IMG/VR virus record: IMGVR_UViG_3300030382_002670
Coordinates: 1-50,934 of that record
Reading direction: 5' to 3' (one strand)
Source of the DNA: a virus
Length of the DNA: 50,934 nucleotides
The notes below the pieces were generated by a model, which saw nothing but the letters and a program-made list of their open reading frames with translations, ran no database searches and was not told where the DNA came from. Of this stretch, positions 48,167-50,934 are shown one piece after another. A program made the translations under genes and the position numbers. Within the stretch, counting starts at the first letter, position 1; each line of letters opens with the position of its first letter.

Positions 48167-49925
48167 ATACTCTCCTTAATCTAAAGCTAGGTCTCCACTC
48201 TAATTTGGCATCAAATAACTCTCCATCTGTATTTTTAAACATTTGAAGTGATTTTGATGTCGAATCGGCCTGACCATTTAGACCGATTACTTTACGACTA
48301 GCATTCTCTATAGCACCAGAGCCTTTACCAGCATATAAGTCTAGTATTTCATTTCTGCTGTAATCTCTGCTAACTTGAGATACTTGAATAATAATCACAT
48401 CCATATTAACCGCCATACTTGATAGTGCGTGTGATATGTATTTTACCTGTTCATACTCTCCTCGTATATGAGGTGGAGTCTCTACTAGGTCTATGTAATC
48501 GACTACAACTAAAGCTGGTTGCAATTCAATGATTTTATTCTGTATCTGGTCTATTGAAGGCGCTATTGTCTGTATCTGTAAATGGTCAACATCTTCTTTA
48601 TGTTTCTCGAAGATTTCCTTGTAGTTTTGATTAACCATTTCTTTAGACATACCTGATACTATCTGCAGATTCCTTCTGTGCATATACCATGCTGAAAGCT
48701 CTAAAGATAAGTATAAGGTAGGTATTTGATACTCTGACTTTACACAATCATCTGCAAAGTCAACACCTAATGCTATACATTGTGCTAGTGTTGTTTTACT
48801 TGACCCAGTAGGACCAAATATCGTCACCAGTTCACCTGGATATATTGACGCATCTAATCCTTCCATACCTAACATTTTAGTCAAGTTGATACTTCTGCCG
48901 CTAAAGTCTGTAGTCATTCGTTCATCGAACTCAACTTGCAGTTCCTTAGCAGTCTTTACACCTATATGATAGTCTTTTCTTTTAAAGTATATACAGTTAG
49001 GTTTACAATGTTTATGCATAATAGTGTCATTACAGCCATAGCGATAATTTCTATTATATACATTTTCAACCTGTTCTATTACATCCTGTTCTTCCATACT
49101 TTTATTATTCCAATGAAGCATAGATACTTTAGCGTAATCACTAGGTATGCCGTGCCTCTTGAAATGACTGACTATTCTCATAGATGTGTTATGTCTACCA
49201 CCTTCGACAGGACCTTGGTTAAGCATAGATTGAACGCAAGGAACTACTTTTGTAGGTTCAGACACAGAAGTCATAGCTCTTAGAGAGGGAGCTTGAGTTA
49301 CTACATACTCCTCTAGCTCTCCCTCTGCTACTAACTCCGAATAGGGATATTCAACCCTATTAGATTTTGCCATTTCCATTATTTCTTCACATTTAAGTCC
49401 AAATACCTCTTTTCTTGTGAGGGGTATCTTGTACAGATTTGTCTTTTGATTAAGAGTATGCTGCACTCTATAGATACCTGTCCTCATATAGACCATAGGG
49501 TCAACCTCTGTAAATAGTTTCTTAATTGTGCTTTTTACTAGATATGGCAAATCTCTGTGCGGAGTGAAGTTAAAGAGCTGATTCGTAAGAACTAAGTGAT
49601 AACCAGAACCAGAAAAATAAGATTGATAATTCTGCTCAGTTATACTTAGTTCTTGCAAATCATATAATATGCTTTGTAGCTTAGCCAAAGTGAACTCATT
49701 AGAGTTACTACCTTTATCTATATCTATCAAAACATTATCAATAGCTCTCTCACCGAAATAGCCTTTTAAAGAACCATGTTCTAACGCATGCTCTTTGGCA
49801 TCCTCGTCATATAAATACATTGAACGATATAAAGGTTCTCCGTTAATAAACTTAACCAAGTCCTTCTTATCTATAACATATCCTCTATTACGTGGAGTGC
49901 CTTTTGCTATTTCGATGTAGTTCAT
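48159..49925 (-). CDS. Primase-helicase fusion (AEP primase and RecA-fold helicase)
   Basis: Single chain with two enzyme domains. The N-terminal archaeo-eukaryotic-type primase has the DxD pair D68/D70 (LIDIDKG), SGSGYH (105-110) and a third D142 with IYRVQHTL (151-158). A Cys cluster (C298, C307, C311) may bind zinc. The C-terminal RecA-fold helicase has Walker A GPTGSSKTT (371-379), LVVVDYIDLV (472-481) with Asp476 and IIIQVSQVSRD. At 588 aa it is the normal length for such PrimPol-helicase fusions. It primes and unwinds at the phage fork. Overlaps the neighbouring genes at both ends. Confidence 0.88.
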   Translation of the reverse strand: MNYIEIAKGTPRNRGYVIDKKDLVKFINGEPLYRSMYLYDEDAKEHALEHGSLKGYFGERAIDNVLIDIDKGSNSNEFTLAKLQSILYDLQELSITEQNYQSYFSGSGYHLVLTNQLFNFTPHRDLPYLVKSTIKKLFTEVDPMVYMRTGIYRVQHTLNQKTNLYKIPLTRKEVFGLKCEEIMEMAKSNRVEYPYSELVAEGELEEYVVTQAPSLRAMTSVSEPTKVVPCVQSMLNQGPVEGGRHNTSMRIVSHFKRHGIPSDYAKVSMLHWNNKSMEEQDVIEQVENVYNRNYRYGCNDTIMHKHCKPNCIYFKRKDYHIGVKTAKELQVEFDERMTTDFSGRSINLTKMLGMEGLDASIYPGELVTIFGPTGSSKTTLAQCIALGVDFADDCVKSEYQIPTLYLSLELSAWYMHRRNLQIVSGMSKEMVNQNYKEIFEKHKEDVDHLQIQTIAPSIDQIQNKIIELQPALVVVDYIDLVETPPHIRGEYEQVKYISHALSSMAVNMDVIIIQVSQVSRDYSRNEILDLYAGKGSGAIENASRKVIGLNGQADSTSKSLQMFKNTDGELFDAKLEWRPSFRLRRVYE

Positions 49926-50533
49926 AGAGCGCCTAATCCAGCACTATCTAGATTAACGTTACCACTCTTAGGAACACCATTGATATCAGCTTCAGTAGCT
50001 TCTTTAATGTAACCTTTTGATTTCATCCAATTGATATCATCTGCTAATTTAGCTTTATGTTCAGCTGTATTAGTATAGATTCTTGGATGAACCCTTGTAT
50101 ATACTTTGTCGCCCATTTTCTTTGGCTTCTCTTTATATACATAGGCAATAAAGTTATAATTAAGGTCTGCTCCAGGTATTTCATCTTGAGCGTATTGATT
50201 AAGATGTGTTCCTATATTTGCAATAGGTTCACCACCTTGAGTCTCAAACTCTCCTTTAATGTTAATACCTGCATCACAACCCATTTGCTCAAATGCATGA
50301 TACATTCTTTTGATTACAGAACCTCCTGTTACGTCTCCATTAGGGTCTTTATCTAATGAACCAGCAATCTTCAGAGATTTAGTGTAATCACTTCCATTTT
50401 GCTTTATTTCTATTTCTATGAATATGTCAGCCCAATCATATGTGCCACCTTTGTCAGAGAAATCCAATAATGCGATTTCACATATTCCATAGAAGTTATT
50501 ACTTTCTGCTGCTTTTGGTTTAAATAACGCCAT
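49922..50533 (-). CDS. Possible ssDNA-binding protein (203 aa)
   Basis: AAGGAGACAAATAAC precedes ATG 50533. The product has several beta strands (ADIFIEIEIKQ, LNYNFIAYVYKEKPK) and a Gly/Asn/Leu-rich C-terminus (SGNVNLDSAGLGAL). Position between the primase-helicase and the Sak4-like gene suggests an SSB or similar, as SSB genes often sit beside Sak4. I do not recognise the family by sequence, so function is tentative. Confidence 0.7.
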   Translation of the reverse strand: MALFKPKAAESNNFYGICEIALLDFSDKGGTYDWADIFIEIEIKQNGSDYTKSLKIAGSLDKDPNGDVTGGSVIKRMYHAFEQMGCDAGINIKGEFETQGGEPIANIGTHLNQYAQDEIPGADLNYNFIAYVYKEKPKKMGDKVYTRVHPRIYTNTAEHKAKLADDINWMKSKGYIKEATEADINGVPKSGNVNLDSAGLGAL

Positions 50534-50534
50534 G

Positions 50535-50934
50535 TTATTTGTCTCCTTTATCTTTGTATATGTTATTCCAGTTAAACTGGAGTTGTTTACCTTTAAGATG
50601 AGGACTTCTTGAACCAGCCTCTAATGCACCATTTGACTTAAATGATATCATTAACTCACTCGTTCCATCCTCTTCTTCTTCGCTTCTGTAGACATATCCT
50701 ATAGCATCACAAGCAGACATTAGCATATTCTTTAGTTTACCAGTTATATCTAAACTCTCTGGTTCAACCATTGTTGCGCCTTCTAATATCGCTTTTGCTG
50801 TTTTTCTATGTCCAACTATTATTACTCTAGGGAAGATACTTTTAAGCGTATCAACAGTAGCGAGAACTTTCTCTCTTACCATACCGAAGCCTTTTCCAAA
50901 GGGTAAGTCTGCTATAGACCTTACACTTTCTTCA
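50535..50934 (-). CDS. Sak4-like RecA-fold ATPase, C-terminal part (cut by window edge)
   Basis: The frame is open to the right edge (no stop between 50882 and 50934), so the start lies outside. The visible part contains LPFGKGFGMVREKVLA, RVIIVGHRKTA and, further on, SLDITGKLKNMLMSACDAIG followed by MISFKSNG and a final LKGKQLQFNW, as in Sak4/AAA_24 ATPases of phage recombination and single-strand annealing. The Walker A region is outside the window. The short version starting at the internal ATG 50882 is probably not the real start. It belongs with the nearby possible SSB and PD-(D/E)XK nuclease as a recombination module. Confidence 0.78.
   Translation of the reverse strand, partial: EESVRSIADLPFGKGFGMVREKVLATVDTLKSIFPRVIIVGHRKTAKAILEGATMVEPESLDITGKLKNMLMSACDAIGYVYRSEEEEDGTSELMISFKSNGALEAGSRSPHLKGKQLQFNWNNIYKDKGDK

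Noticed and set aside
48936-49283. 115-residue plus-strand frame opposite the primase-helicase
   Set aside because: Antisense shadow of a gene with clear motifs; no start signal.
1-50934. tRNA genes, CRISPR arrays, insertion sequences, integrase or attachment sites
   Set aside because: I looked for cloverleaf-like segments, regularly spaced repeats and integrase/transposase motifs and saw none; an exact search with a tRNA finder was not possible.

Overview
The window is a continuous piece of an AT-rich tailed-phage genome. It has a P22-like portal, a gp6-like head-tail adaptor, a nozzle-like giant tail protein and very large probable ejection proteins. I find no sheath, tape measure or tail-tube gene, so it is most likely a short-tailed (podovirus-like) phage. 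The host is a bacterium with peptidoglycan, since an M15-type endolysin is present, and one that uses strong Shine-Dalgarno sites (AAGGAGAT-type before many genes). The viral peptide deformylase and the MA[KN]WK-type N-termini of tail proteins are features I associate with marine phages; that habitat is an inference.

Layout. At 65-1140 (minus) lie a peptide deformylase, a small membrane protein and a small unknown gene, with an intrinsic terminator between the unknown gene and the deformylase. A GC-rich, palindrome-bearing divergent gap follows (1141-1370). From 1371 to 44526 everything reads on plus, densely packed and often with TAATG or ATGA overlaps: endolysin, TerS-like, TerL, portal, scaffold, major capsid, two decoration-like paralogues, a cluster of tiny very basic ORFs, a split adaptor, tail and fibre proteins, small holin-like membrane proteins, a metallophosphoesterase, a 2693-residue nozzle-like protein and three large ejection-type proteins. 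From 44523 to the right edge everything reads on minus and is a replication/recombination block: Sak4-like ATPase (cut by the edge), a possible ssDNA-binding protein, a primase-helicase, HNH nuclease, two HTH proteins, a PD-(D/E)XK nuclease, zinc-binding proteins and a DUF1599-like protein. The two transcription units collide at 44523-44526, where their stop codons overlap.

The most striking item is the giant last gene of the structural unit (34965-44312, probably starting at 34811). Inside it is a segment with an R-V-P motif followed by a GADLDGDE motif, preceded by a GSSAKQRG segment. This is the signature order of a two-barrel RNA polymerase (beta-prime NADFDGD, QDE-1/YonO DxDGD, crAss-like phage gp66). 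I infer a virion-packaged RNA polymerase fused to ejection-protein sequence. Its 5' end carries a one-base frameshift at a T4 run, either a sequence error, a mutation or a +1 recoding site.

A second unusual item is the pair of protamine/histone-H1-like mini-proteins (34 and 56 residues) with strong ribosome binding sites, set among virion genes. How the parts would fit together is inference: the capsid may hold DNA together with basic peptides and a large ejected protein set, the polymerase may enter with the DNA to transcribe the first genes, and the minus-strand block would then replicate and recombine the genome. Several non-coding gaps hold long inverted repeats that could be control sites.
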